DNA of 64,000 nucleotides from JAGPCK01 sp964535575 (GTDB lineage Bacteria > Bacteroidota > Bacteroidia > UKL13-3). Below the pieces are notes generated by a model, which was not told the origin of the DNA, did no database searches, and worked only from the letters and a program-made list of their open reading frames with translations. This document shows positions 7,727-15,794 of this stretch, piece by piece. The DNA is taken from contig CAZHTC010000011.1 in assembly GCA_964535575.1 (NCBI GenBank), positions 1 through 64,000 of the forward strand, given 5' to 3'. Numbering within the stretch: the first letter of the stretch is position 1; the number at the start of each line of letters is the position of its first letter. The position numbers were made by a program, and so were the translations under genes.

Positions 7727-9416
7727 TTATTTTCTGTTCTCTTATTTTTTTCTCCAGCCACAATCTTCTGCTGCTGTCCTGTTCAAGTGCTTTGTTCCAG
7801 TATACAAGCGCCTGTTTAATATTTCCCAAACGATATTGAAGATCTCCGTAGTGTTCATTTACCTCGGCACTTTCTTTTATAAGGCCAACGGCTTTTTCAA
7901 GATAAGGCAACGCCTCGGTATATTTTCCCTGCTGGTATAATATCCACCCATAGGTATCGAGGTAGGTGGGATTGTCAGGCTCTTTGGTAATTGTAACTTT
8001 CGACATTTCGGCCGCTCTTTCCAGCTTGTCTTTTCGCAGCGATAAAAAGTAAGCGTAATTGTTAAGCGCAAAGGTATTTTCCGCATCAAGTTCAAGGGCT
8101 TTTTCGAAGAGGGAGTCTGATTGTTTGTAGTTTTTAAGGTGGTTGGCCGCATCGGCCCAGCTGGCTAATAATCTCATTTGTGTTTCCCTATCGGCTCCCC
8201 CTGATTCCAATCCGGCTTTTGCCTTTTCGATTGCCAGCTTATATTGGTTTTGCTCTATATAAGACAAGCATCCCAGCAGGTAAAAGTCGTACACTTCGGG
8301 AAAGGTTTCAATGGCCTTTTCGCAGTCTCCTGCTGCACGGCCATATTCTTTCAGCTCTAGGCTGCAAGATATAGTCTGATGCCAGGCAACCGGATTGTTG
8401 GGCTCCAGCAGCAATGCTTGTTGCCACCTGTTTCTGGCCTCGCTGTATTGTTTGTATCTGTACAACAACATCGCATATGCAATATGTGCCACGGCTTCGT
8501 TGGGGTGCTTTTTACAGAGTATTTCGGCCAGCTCCATCGCCTCTTGTTTGTTTGTTTCGTTCTCGCTTTTGTCGTGGTAAGGTCTCAGGGCATTTATTTT
8601 CTCTTTTGCCTCAACGCGCTCATCGCTGAAGGCCCTTTTAAGGGCATCAAATGCCTTTTGATGATCCCCTTTCTCACTCCAGTATTTACTTAGGGCAAGG
8701 TGGGCCCAGCCGGCCGAAGGTTCCATTTCCAACACCCCCAAATACACTTGAACCGCTTTTTCTTTCTCGTTGGTGTAAAGATAAAACTCAGCAAGAATAC
8801 CGCGGTATTTCATTTCGGCAGGATAGGCGGCAATTAGTTTTTGAATTTCGGCCTCGGCTTTGGTTTGTTTTTTCAGCAGCTGATAAAGTTTTACTTTTTG
8901 AAGGGAGTTTGTTTCCTTAATTCCGTGCTGCTTCTCTGCTTTGTCATAAACTCTGATAGCCTCTTCAAACTTTCCGGCCATTGAATACAGGTTGGCCGCC
9001 TGTTCAAAGTTTGAATAGTCTTCCGGGGTCAGTTCGGCAATGCGTTCGTATCCGGCAGCAGCCAACTCATATTCACGAGTTGCCTCATAAATTTGTGCCT
9101 GTTGCAGAACTATCCACTTATTTTCTTCGTCCAACTTAAGGGCTTGCATGTTATATTCAAGGGCGTCTTTCCATGCTCTTTTTTTCATAGAAAGCTGGGC
9201 CAATTTATAGTAGGGTGTAGCTTGTTTGGGGTCGATATTGGTGCATTTTTTAAACAGATCGAACGCTTTTTCTTCGTTTCCGGTCATTTGCTCTTTTTGT
9301 GCATTCATAAATGCATTTTCAAAATCGAGCATTTTTTTCTCATCCGGCTTTTTCTTTTGAGCTAAACCCGAAAGCGAAAAAATCATTAACAGAAAATAAA
9401 GCGAAATGCGACTCAC
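7719..9416 (-). CDS. secreted tetratricopeptide-repeat protein
   Basis: A 565-residue protein with a signal peptide (MSRISLYFLLMIFSLSGLAQ) followed by at least ten TPR units across the whole length, recognisable by recurrent W/Y-A/G-Y-P spacing, for example AFDLFKKCTNIDPKQATPYYKLAQLS and ALPYLEKAVGLIKESAEVNEHYGDL. TPRs bind peptides or protein partners; this one probably acts in the periplasm. The start is GTG at 9414-9416, two bases after the upstream nucleotidyltransferase stops. Part of the conserved flippase/dut/nucleotidyltransferase/TPR/DUF4292/EnvC operon. Confidence 0.9.
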   Translation of the reverse strand: MSRISLYFLLMIFSLSGLAQKKKPDEKKMLDFENAFMNAQKEQMTGNEEKAFDLFKKCTNIDPKQATPYYKLAQLSMKKRAWKDALEYNMQALKLDEENKWIVLQQAQIYEATREYELAAAGYERIAELTPEDYSNFEQAANLYSMAGKFEEAIRVYDKAEKQHGIKETNSLQKVKLYQLLKKQTKAEAEIQKLIAAYPAEMKYRGILAEFYLYTNEKEKAVQVYLGVLEMEPSAGWAHLALSKYWSEKGDHQKAFDALKRAFSDERVEAKEKINALRPYHDKSENETNKQEAMELAEILCKKHPNEAVAHIAYAMLLYRYKQYSEARNRWQQALLLEPNNPVAWHQTISCSLELKEYGRAAGDCEKAIETFPEVYDFYLLGCLSYIEQNQYKLAIEKAKAGLESGGADRETQMRLLASWADAANHLKNYKQSDSLFEKALELDAENTFALNNYAYFLSLRKDKLERAAEMSKVTITKEPDNPTYLDTYGWILYQQGKYTEALPYLEKAVGLIKESAEVNEHYGDLQYRLGNIKQALVYWNKALEQDSSRRLWLEKKIREQKISD

Positions 9417-9418
9417 CG

Positions 9419-10423
9419 CTATTTTTCAAAGGTTGAATAATCGCCCACACTCAGGTCATCGGCCTTCCCTTTGTAAGAAACATAGCTTCCCAACATAGAG
9501 TTTGAAATATTTGACTGAACAATCCTGGTGTTTTGCTGTACAATGCTGTTGCTTATTACCGAATTGGTAATGCAGCTTCCTTTTCCAACAGAAACGTGCG
9601 GCCCCACTACCGAGTTATTTAAAACAACCCCTTCGCCAATAAAGCAGGGGTCAATAATTACCGAGTTGTTGCTCACAACAGTGGGGTGAATTAGCTGAGT
9701 TGAGTTTTTTATTTCAAGCATTCGCTGATTGGTGTAAACCGTTGAGTTTTTATTTCCGCAATCAAGCCACTCATCCACTTTACCCGGCACAAACCGATAG
9801 CCTTTGTTTTTCATGTTTTCCATGGCGTTGGTCAACTGGTATTCGCCCTTTTCTTTGATGTCGTTATCCAGCAGGTATTGCAGTTCCTGCTTCAGGTATT
9901 CTCCGTCTTTAAAATAGTAAATGCCTATAATGGCCAAGTCTGAAACAAACTCCTGTGGTTTTTCTATAAACTCGGTGATAATGCCTTCGGGGTTTACTTT
10001 TACTACACCAAATTGCCTTGGGTCGTCAATTTGCTGCACCCAAATAATGGCGTCTTTTGTGCGGTCGAGGGTGAAGTTTGCTTTAAAAAGGGTATCGGCA
10101 AAAACAACCGACACATTTCCCATCAGCGATTCTTTTGCACAAAGAATGGCATGGGCCGTACCCAGTGGCTCGTCCTGATAATAGATCTTACCTTTTGCTC
10201 CTACACTTTTGGCTATATCCATCAGGTTTTTTTCAACCTCTTCGCCAAAATGGCCCACCACAAAAGCTACCTCCTGAACACCCTCTCCGCAAACAGTCAC
10301 AATGTCTTCGATGAGCCATTGAACGATAGGTTTGCCGGCAACTGGAATAAGTGGCTTGGGAACAGTTAATGTGTGCGGCCTCATTCGCTTACCCATACCG
10401 GCCATTGGTACAATTATATTCAT
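9419..10423 (-). CDS. sugar-1-phosphate nucleotidyltransferase with left-handed beta-helix tail
   Basis: A 334-residue enzyme of the RmlA/GlmU-like family, which makes NDP-sugars from sugar 1-phosphate and NTP. The N-terminal Rossmann-like domain has the signature GMGKRMRPHTLTVPKPLIP, and later VVFADTLF and EKPQEF. Residues of about 240-334 form hexapeptide repeats (VVLNNSVVGPHVSVGKGSCITNSVI), a left-handed beta-helix. The ATG at 10421-10423 is chosen because it directly precedes the signature and lies 10 bp after dut. Substrate specificity cannot be read from the sequence; with a flippase in the operon, surface-polysaccharide precursor supply is likely. Confidence 0.85.
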   Translation of the reverse strand: MNIIVPMAGMGKRMRPHTLTVPKPLIPVAGKPIVQWLIEDIVTVCGEGVQEVAFVVGHFGEEVEKNLMDIAKSVGAKGKIYYQDEPLGTAHAILCAKESLMGNVSVVFADTLFKANFTLDRTKDAIIWVQQIDDPRQFGVVKVNPEGIITEFIEKPQEFVSDLAIIGIYYFKDGEYLKQELQYLLDNDIKEKGEYQLTNAMENMKNKGYRFVPGKVDEWLDCGNKNSTVYTNQRMLEIKNSTQLIHPTVVSNNSVIIDPCFIGEGVVLNNSVVGPHVSVGKGSCITNSVISNSIVQQNTRIVQSNISNSMLGSYVSYKGKADDLSVGDYSTFEK

Positions 10424-10433
10424 GTTTTTATAT

Positions 10434-10871
10434 CTATTTTTTTCCTGTATGTCCATATCCTCCGGCACCGCGTTCCGTTTCTCCCAGCTCATCTGTTGGC
10501 TGCCAGAAAATTTGGGAACAGGAACTTACTATCATTTGTGCAATACGATCTCCGTTTTGAACTTCGAAAGTGTCAGATCCCAGATTAATAAGCAACACCT
10601 TTACCTCTCCTCGGTAGTCGGCATCAACAGTGCCCGGTGAATTAAGAACAGTTATCCCGTGCTTGTAGGCCAGCCCGCTTCTGGGCCGTATTTGCGCCTC
10701 ATATCCGGTTGGAAGTTCTATAAAAATTCCGGTAGGTATCAGTTTTCGTTCGCCTGAAGCTATAAATTCTGGTTGCGCCAAACTGGCTCTAAGGTCCATT
10801 CCGGCCGAGTGGGTTGTTTCATATGCCGGCAGGGGGTTGCCCGAATGGTTAATTATTTTTACCTGAATCAC
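10434..10871 (-). CDS. dut: dUTP diphosphatase (Dut)
   Basis: Hydrolyses dUTP to dUMP and pyrophosphate, keeping uracil out of DNA and feeding thymidylate synthesis. The 145-residue trimeric-type enzyme carries all five motifs: SAGMDLRA, PRSGLAYKHGI, GTVDADYRGEV, RIAQMIV and the C-terminal ERGAGGYGHTGK. Translation begins at GTG 10869-10871, 11 bp after the flippase gene ends. Its place inside an envelope operon has no obvious metabolic reason but is, as far as I recall, common in Bacteroidota. Confidence 0.96.
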   Translation of the reverse strand: MIQVKIINHSGNPLPAYETTHSAGMDLRASLAQPEFIASGERKLIPTGIFIELPTGYEAQIRPRSGLAYKHGITVLNSPGTVDADYRGEVKVLLINLGSDTFEVQNGDRIAQMIVSSCSQIFWQPTDELGETERGAGGYGHTGKK

Positions 10872-10882
10872 CTGAAAATTGC

Positions 10883-12352
10883 TTAGTGCCGCGAAGTTAC
10901 TGTTTTATTCTTTCTTTCAAACAGCAGGGCTGCCCCCGCAAAAACCAGCAGCATACCCCCGCTTAACAAATGGCCTGCCGAATCTGAAATCCTGTTTTGC
11001 AACTGCCCATGCAGAAAAAACAGGAGAAGAGCCAGGATGGTATAGGCGGCAACCCGTCCGGTTTGATAGGGAATGGGGTATGCTTTTTGCCCCCATACAT
11101 AGGAAATCAACATCATGGTGAAGTAACAAATAAAGGTCGCCCACGCTGAGCCAACATATCCATAAAGCGGAATCCACCATATGTTTAACACAATGGTAAT
11201 AATTGCTCCCAAAATTGAAATAATGGCGCCTTTATTCGTCTGATCCGAAAGTTTATACCATATTGAAAGATTAAAGTAAACCCCAAGACACACATTGGCC
11301 AGCAGCAGCACCGGAACCACTTTTAACCCCTCCCAAAAGTCGGGGCCGATAAAATATTTAAACACATCTACAAACAGGGTAACCAACAGAAAGATAAACA
11401 GGCAAATAATAATAAAATAGTTCATGACCCGCGCGTACACTTTTCTGCTATCTTCGCTTGCCGCATGCGAGAAGAAAAACGGTTCGGCAGCGTACCGGTA
11501 AGCCTGAATAAACAGGGTTATCAGTATGGAAAGTTTATAATTGGCCCCATAAATCCCCACCTGCCTTAAGCCTTCATTCATATCCGGGAGCAGGTACTTC
11601 ATTATGGCGCGGTCAAGGGTTTCGTTTATCATTCCTCCAAGACCTACAATAAGTAACGGTACCCCATAAGCCAGCATTTGTTTCCATGTTGTCGCGTCAA
11701 AACCATTGCTAACCAACTTTATTTCTTTAAACAACAGTGGGAGGGTAAGTGCGCTTGCAACTAAATTTGAAATGAAAACATACCCTACGCCTATCTGCCC
11801 GGAATAAAAGGGAAGTGACAGGTTTTGGGTTTGTTGCACATAAGGGCATAACAGCAAAAAGTACAGGTTTAACAAAATGTTGATGAGGATATTGGTGTTT
11901 TTTACAAGTGCAAATCGCATCGGTTTGCTTTGTTGCCTCAGATATGCAAACGGTACACTCGCCAACGCATCAAGCGAGAGAATAGAGGCAAAATAGATTA
12001 CATATTCCGGGTGGTGTTCGTAATGAATTGCTTTGGCAACAGGCTGCGCAAATAAATTAATCAGCCCTAGGAATAACAACGATGAGCCAATCAGCGAGAT
12101 AAGTGCGGTAGAATACACTTTGGGGTTATTGGGTTCCTTGCTGGCAAATCGGAAAAATGCCGTTTCCATTCCATAAGTAAGCAACACAATAAAAAATGTT
12201 ACATAGCTGTAAAACTCATTGATGGTTCCGTATTCGTTAGGGTTGAACACCCTTGTTTGTAAGGGAACTAATAAATAATTAACCAGCCTCCCAAGAATAT
12301 GGGATGCCCCGTAAACAACGGTTTGGGAAGCTAGCTTTTTTAATGCGCTCAT
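10883..12352 (-). CDS. polysaccharide flippase (Wzx/MOP superfamily)
   Basis: A 489-residue membrane protein with about 14 transmembrane helices, of the oligosaccharide flippase group that moves lipid-linked glycans across the inner membrane. The N-terminus (LASQTVVYGASHILGRLVNYLLVPLQTRVF) is typical, with VFNPNEYGTINEFYSYV in the first loop. It is the first gene of a minus-strand operon with dut (11-bp gap) and four envelope genes. The glycan carried cannot be deduced. Confidence 0.9.
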   Translation of the reverse strand: MSALKKLASQTVVYGASHILGRLVNYLLVPLQTRVFNPNEYGTINEFYSYVTFFIVLLTYGMETAFFRFASKEPNNPKVYSTALISLIGSSLLFLGLINLFAQPVAKAIHYEHHPEYVIYFASILSLDALASVPFAYLRQQSKPMRFALVKNTNILINILLNLYFLLLCPYVQQTQNLSLPFYSGQIGVGYVFISNLVASALTLPLLFKEIKLVSNGFDATTWKQMLAYGVPLLIVGLGGMINETLDRAIMKYLLPDMNEGLRQVGIYGANYKLSILITLFIQAYRYAAEPFFFSHAASEDSRKVYARVMNYFIIICLFIFLLVTLFVDVFKYFIGPDFWEGLKVVPVLLLANVCLGVYFNLSIWYKLSDQTNKGAIISILGAIITIVLNIWWIPLYGYVGSAWATFICYFTMMLISYVWGQKAYPIPYQTGRVAAYTILALLLFFLHGQLQNRISDSAGHLLSGGMLLVFAGAALLFERKNKTVTSRH

Positions 12353-12530
12353 TTTAATTCAGAACAAATGTATTGGCCAATGGGGAAACCACCCGTTTAA
12401 GTTATAAACGTTTGACCGCTTTTTCGTACACGCTGCTTTAGGGCTTTATTCACACACCCCTCCCTTTCAGCCTGTTTACTGCGACCAACTAGGTATTCTT
12501 TTCACCAGCAACCCGCATTCCTAAACGTTG

Positions 12531-12538
12531 TATATTTG
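12531..12538 (+). promoter_or_regulatory. -7 promoter element of TPR gene
   Basis: TATATTTG matches TAnnTTTG and ends 8 nt before the ATG at 12547. No good -33 TTTG is seen at the usual distance. The rest of the 193-bp divergent gap (12353-12546) shows no other structure. Confidence 0.4.
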
Positions 12539-12546
12539 TAATTCAT

Positions 12547-14361
12547 ATGTTCCAGAAACTTTTTGTTTTTATTTCAGTGATTCTTTTTTCGCTTGCAGCT
12601 TTGGCACAAGAGCAGGACGAAAGACTGGCTGCCCAGTATTTTGCCAATGGAGAATACGAAAAGGCCGCAGTGTTATATGAAAAACTACTCAGTAAAAAAC
12701 CGGCTGATGTCTTAGTTTACGACAACCTGCTGAAGTGCTATATAAACCTAAAATCCTTTGATCAGGCTGAGCGGGTTATAAAGCATTTGCAAAAGCGAAA
12801 CAACATCAACCCTTCTTTTGCGGTGGATATGGCTTATATCGCCAAGTTAAGGGGCAAAACCGACATGTTTAAATCAAAGTGCGAGGTCCTTATTAAAAAC
12901 ATGAAACCCGATGAGGCATATACCGAACAACTTTCAAAAGCCTTTCAAAAACGGGGAGAGTATGCGTATGCCGCAGAAGTTTATCTGAAGTTCAGGAAAT
13001 TATCAAAGGCCGAATTGACTTTTAGTTTGGAGCTGGCCGAGCTTTTTGCCCAACAGGGGCTGGAGGAGCAAATGATTTCCGAGTTTTTAAACCTTCTTTC
13101 TTACGATGATAGCCAACTGGATGATGTACAGTCGTTTTTAGGCGAACACTTTGAAACAAAAAAAGAAGGAGTTGATTTGATGAAAAAGCTATTGATCAAA
13201 AAAATGGCTGATGACCCCGGTAAAATGGTTTTTCCCGAATTATTAATTTGGCTGTACAGCCAGCAACAGCAATACGAGGCAGCATTTGTACAGTGCAAAG
13301 CGGTTGACCGCAGGTTTAAATTAAACGGACGAAGAATCTATCAGTTTGCCGAACTTACCCGTGATATTGACCTGCTGGATTTATCTGCCAGGGCCTTTCA
13401 GGCGGTTATTGAGCTTGGTAATGATAAGCCGTTCGCCCTTTCGGCCAGATATGGCCTGCTGGAGGTAAGAAACAAAAAGTTATTATCGGGTAACTATACC
13501 ACAAATGATTTGTTGGGTCTGGAAGCAGATTATATAGAGAATATCAGAGATCTTGGTGTTAATCACTTAAGTGCGAACTTTATTAAAGACCTTGCACACC
13601 TGCAGGCCTTTTACCTGAATAAGGCAGATACAGCTATTATTCTTTTGAAGCAATTGGCATATCTACCAGGAATAAACCCTCAGGTAAACGCCCGGGCAAA
13701 ATTAGAGTTAGGAGATATCTATCTTTTTAAGGGTGAAGTGTGGGAAGCCACCTTGTTATACGAACAGGTTGATTATGATTTTAAAGAGGAGCCATTGGGA
13801 CAGGAAGCAAAGTTTAAAAACGCACAACTGAGTTATTTCAGAGGAGATTTTGATTGGGCAAAAGCACAGCTTGATGTATTAAAAACCGCCACCTCACAAC
13901 TTATTTCCAATAATTCGATAGAGTTGCTGATGATAATTTTAGATAATACCGGATTAGATACTACAGAAAAGCCTCTGGAGTTATATGCCGCAGCCGACCT
14001 ATTGATTTACAGAAACAAACCAGATAGTGCGCTCCTTGTGTTAGAGCGGTTGGAAAAACAGTTTCCCGATCATGAATTAACAGACGATATTCTTTTTCAG
14101 AAAGGGAAAATTGCACTTATGAAAGGAAACTATGAGACAGCTTTATTGTATTTTGAGAGAGTATGGAAAAATTACCCTGATGGAGTGTTGGCCGACAATG
14201 CGTTAGTTTCCTGTGCCAGGATTTATGAAAAACAACTAAGGCAAAATGAAAAAGCGCTTGAGATGTATGATCAATTTATTGCAAAATACCCAGGCAGTTT
14301 TTTTATTTCAGAAGTCAGAACACATTACCGTTTACTAAGAGGGGATAATATTCCCCAATAA
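12547..14361 (+). CDS. secreted tetratricopeptide-repeat protein
   Basis: A 604-residue protein with a signal peptide (MFQKLFVFISVILFSLAALAQ) and TPR-like helices throughout, clearest at residues 25-90 (YEKAAVLYEKLLSKKPADVLVYDNLLKCY) and near the C-terminus (ALLYFERVWKNYPDGVLADNALVSCARIYEKQL). It looks like a periplasmic scaffold and is common in Bacteroidota without assigned function. It is transcribed divergently from the flippase operon and converges with pheS, its stop lying 2 bp from the pheS stop. Confidence 0.85.
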   Translation: MFQKLFVFISVILFSLAALAQEQDERLAAQYFANGEYEKAAVLYEKLLSKKPADVLVYDNLLKCYINLKSFDQAERVIKHLQKRNNINPSFAVDMAYIAKLRGKTDMFKSKCEVLIKNMKPDEAYTEQLSKAFQKRGEYAYAAEVYLKFRKLSKAELTFSLELAELFAQQGLEEQMISEFLNLLSYDDSQLDDVQSFLGEHFETKKEGVDLMKKLLIKKMADDPGKMVFPELLIWLYSQQQQYEAAFVQCKAVDRRFKLNGRRIYQFAELTRDIDLLDLSARAFQAVIELGNDKPFALSARYGLLEVRNKKLLSGNYTTNDLLGLEADYIENIRDLGVNHLSANFIKDLAHLQAFYLNKADTAIILLKQLAYLPGINPQVNARAKLELGDIYLFKGEVWEATLLYEQVDYDFKEEPLGQEAKFKNAQLSYFRGDFDWAKAQLDVLKTATSQLISNNSIELLMIILDNTGLDTTEKPLELYAAADLLIYRNKPDSALLVLERLEKQFPDHELTDDILFQKGKIALMKGNYETALLYFERVWKNYPDGVLADNALVSCARIYEKQLRQNEKALEMYDQFIAKYPGSFFISEVRTHYRLLRGDNIPQ

Positions 14362-14363
14362 AA

Positions 14364-15380
14364 TTAACTTATATTTTTAAACTGGTTGAGAAACCGTAAA
14401 TCGTTATCAAAATAGATTCGTAAATCCTTTACATCATATTTAAGCATAGCCACACGCTCCACTCCTAAACCAAAAGCATACCCTGTATATTTTTCCGTGT
14501 CTATTCCGCAGTTACTTAAAACCTGCGGATCAACCATGCCGCAACCTAATATTTCTACCCAACCGCTGTGCTTACATACATTACACCCCTCTCCTTCACA
14601 TATTCTACAGTTAATATCCATCTCGGCACTTGGTTCGGTAAACGGAAAATAACTTGGTCTGAACCTGATCTTCACATTTTCGCCAAATAACTCCTTCACA
14701 AAATAATATAATGTTTGCTTCAGGTCAGCAAATGATACATTTTCATCAATATACAATCCTTCAATTTGATGAAAAAAACAATTTGCTCTTGCCGAAATTG
14801 CCTCGTTTCGGTAAACCCTACCCGGCATAATTACCCGCATAGGTGGCTTATTTTTTTCCATATATCTTACCTGCACAGACGAAGTGTGGGTTCTTAAAGC
14901 AATTTCTTTATCAATAAAAAATGTGTCCTGCATATCTCTGGCCGGATGATTATCCGGAAAATTGAGTGCTGAGAAATTATGCCAGTCGTCTTCTATCTCT
15001 GGTCCGTCAGTAATAGCAAACCCAAGTTTTCTGAATATACCCGTTAATTCTTCCTGAATCAAAGAGAGTGGATGTTTAGTGCCGGTATTAATTGAGTTTC
15101 CGGGTAATGTTAAATCAAGTTCGTTGGTTAATCCGCTATCTGCCGAATCAAATTGTGCTTTATATTGGTCGTAGGTGTTTTGTAATATATTTTTTAATTC
15201 ATTTATTGGTTTTCCATACTCCTTTTTTTGGTCGGGTTGTGCTGTTTTTAACCATTCAAAAAAATCAGATAACTTTCCTTTTTTACTCAGGTATTTTATT
15301 CTGAAATTCTCCAACTCATCAGCACTGGTAATTTCTATTTTTTTTAATTCTTCCTTTATGTTCTGTATTTCCTCAATCAT
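14364..15380 (-). CDS. pheS: phenylalanine--tRNA ligase alpha subunit (PheS)
   Basis: Charges tRNA-Phe as part of the alpha2-beta2 synthetase. The 338-residue length is normal. An N-terminal coiled coil (1-90) precedes the class II catalytic domain, with motif 2 (RVIMPGRVYRNEAISA), FHQIEGLYID, FPFTEPSAEMD and motif 3 (FGLGVERVAMLKY). A four-cysteine insertion, CRICEGEGCNVC (about residues 259-270), forms a zinc-knuckle-like element that I recall from other Bacteroidota PheS proteins and that is absent from E. coli PheS. pheT is not in the window. A good promoter lies 17 bp upstream. Confidence 0.96.
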   Translation of the reverse strand: MIEEIQNIKEELKKIEITSADELENFRIKYLSKKGKLSDFFEWLKTAQPDQKKEYGKPINELKNILQNTYDQYKAQFDSADSGLTNELDLTLPGNSINTGTKHPLSLIQEELTGIFRKLGFAITDGPEIEDDWHNFSALNFPDNHPARDMQDTFFIDKEIALRTHTSSVQVRYMEKNKPPMRVIMPGRVYRNEAISARANCFFHQIEGLYIDENVSFADLKQTLYYFVKELFGENVKIRFRPSYFPFTEPSAEMDINCRICEGEGCNVCKHSGWVEILGCGMVDPQVLSNCGIDTEKYTGYAFGLGVERVAMLKYDVKDLRIYFDNDLRFLNQFKNIS

Positions 15381-15397
15381 GATAAAACTTTAGCTTT

Positions 15398-15430
15398 CAA
15401 AAATAAGCATTAAAGAATTTAACTTTCAAA
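15398..15430 (-). promoter_or_regulatory. promoter of pheS
   Basis: On the minus strand TTTG (15427-15430) and TATTTTTG (15398-15405) are 21 bp apart, close to the Bacteroidota -33/-7 layout. The -7 box ends 17 nt before the pheS ATG. It is one of the better promoter matches in the window. Confidence 0.5.
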
Positions 15431-15794
15431 TAATCTGCCCTTAGCTAAATAATAAAAAGATTTTAAAATTATATTAGTATTATATAGGGATGTGTTTTTC
15501 GGGGATAATAAATTAAATTTTCGTTGTGTATTTCGTTGTTTCAATTTAATCAACAGAATTCACACAATCGTAAGAAATGATTATCAATAGTAAAGCGATT
15601 TAATACACAACGTTTATAAGTAAATTAACAGTTTAATGTTTAATAATAAGAAAACAATTTTTTGTTTAGTAACTGTTAAAAAGTGACGACCTATTAAAAG
15701 TTATCATTTTCTGAATGGGTTGTAGGTTGCGGGTTTAACAAAAACCAATGATTACTCACACGAAATACACATACTGAAGTAAATATAGGTTGAC
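15431..15794. other. AT-rich structured intergenic region, weak oriC candidate
   Basis: No coding frame is apparent. AATACACA occurs at 15602-15609 and 15764-15771 and in reverse complement (TGTGTATT) at 15525-15532. An 11-bp inverted pair, CGTTGTGTATT (15522-15532) and AATACACAACG (15602-15612), encloses 69 bp. The 11-mer TGTGTATTTCG (15525-15535) recurs inverted as CGAAATACACA at 15761-15771. TTAACAGTT (15625-15633) is inverted at 15671-15679. TAATACACA (15601-15609) and TTACTCACA (15752-15760) are each one mismatch from the DnaA box TTATNCACA. Origin, regulatory region and chance are all possible. Confidence 0.3.

Noticed and set aside
15381..15794. Firm call of a replication origin
   Set aside because: No perfect DnaA box, no dnaA or dnaN nearby, and genes on the right side run minus for 9 kb. 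Kept only as a weak candidate.
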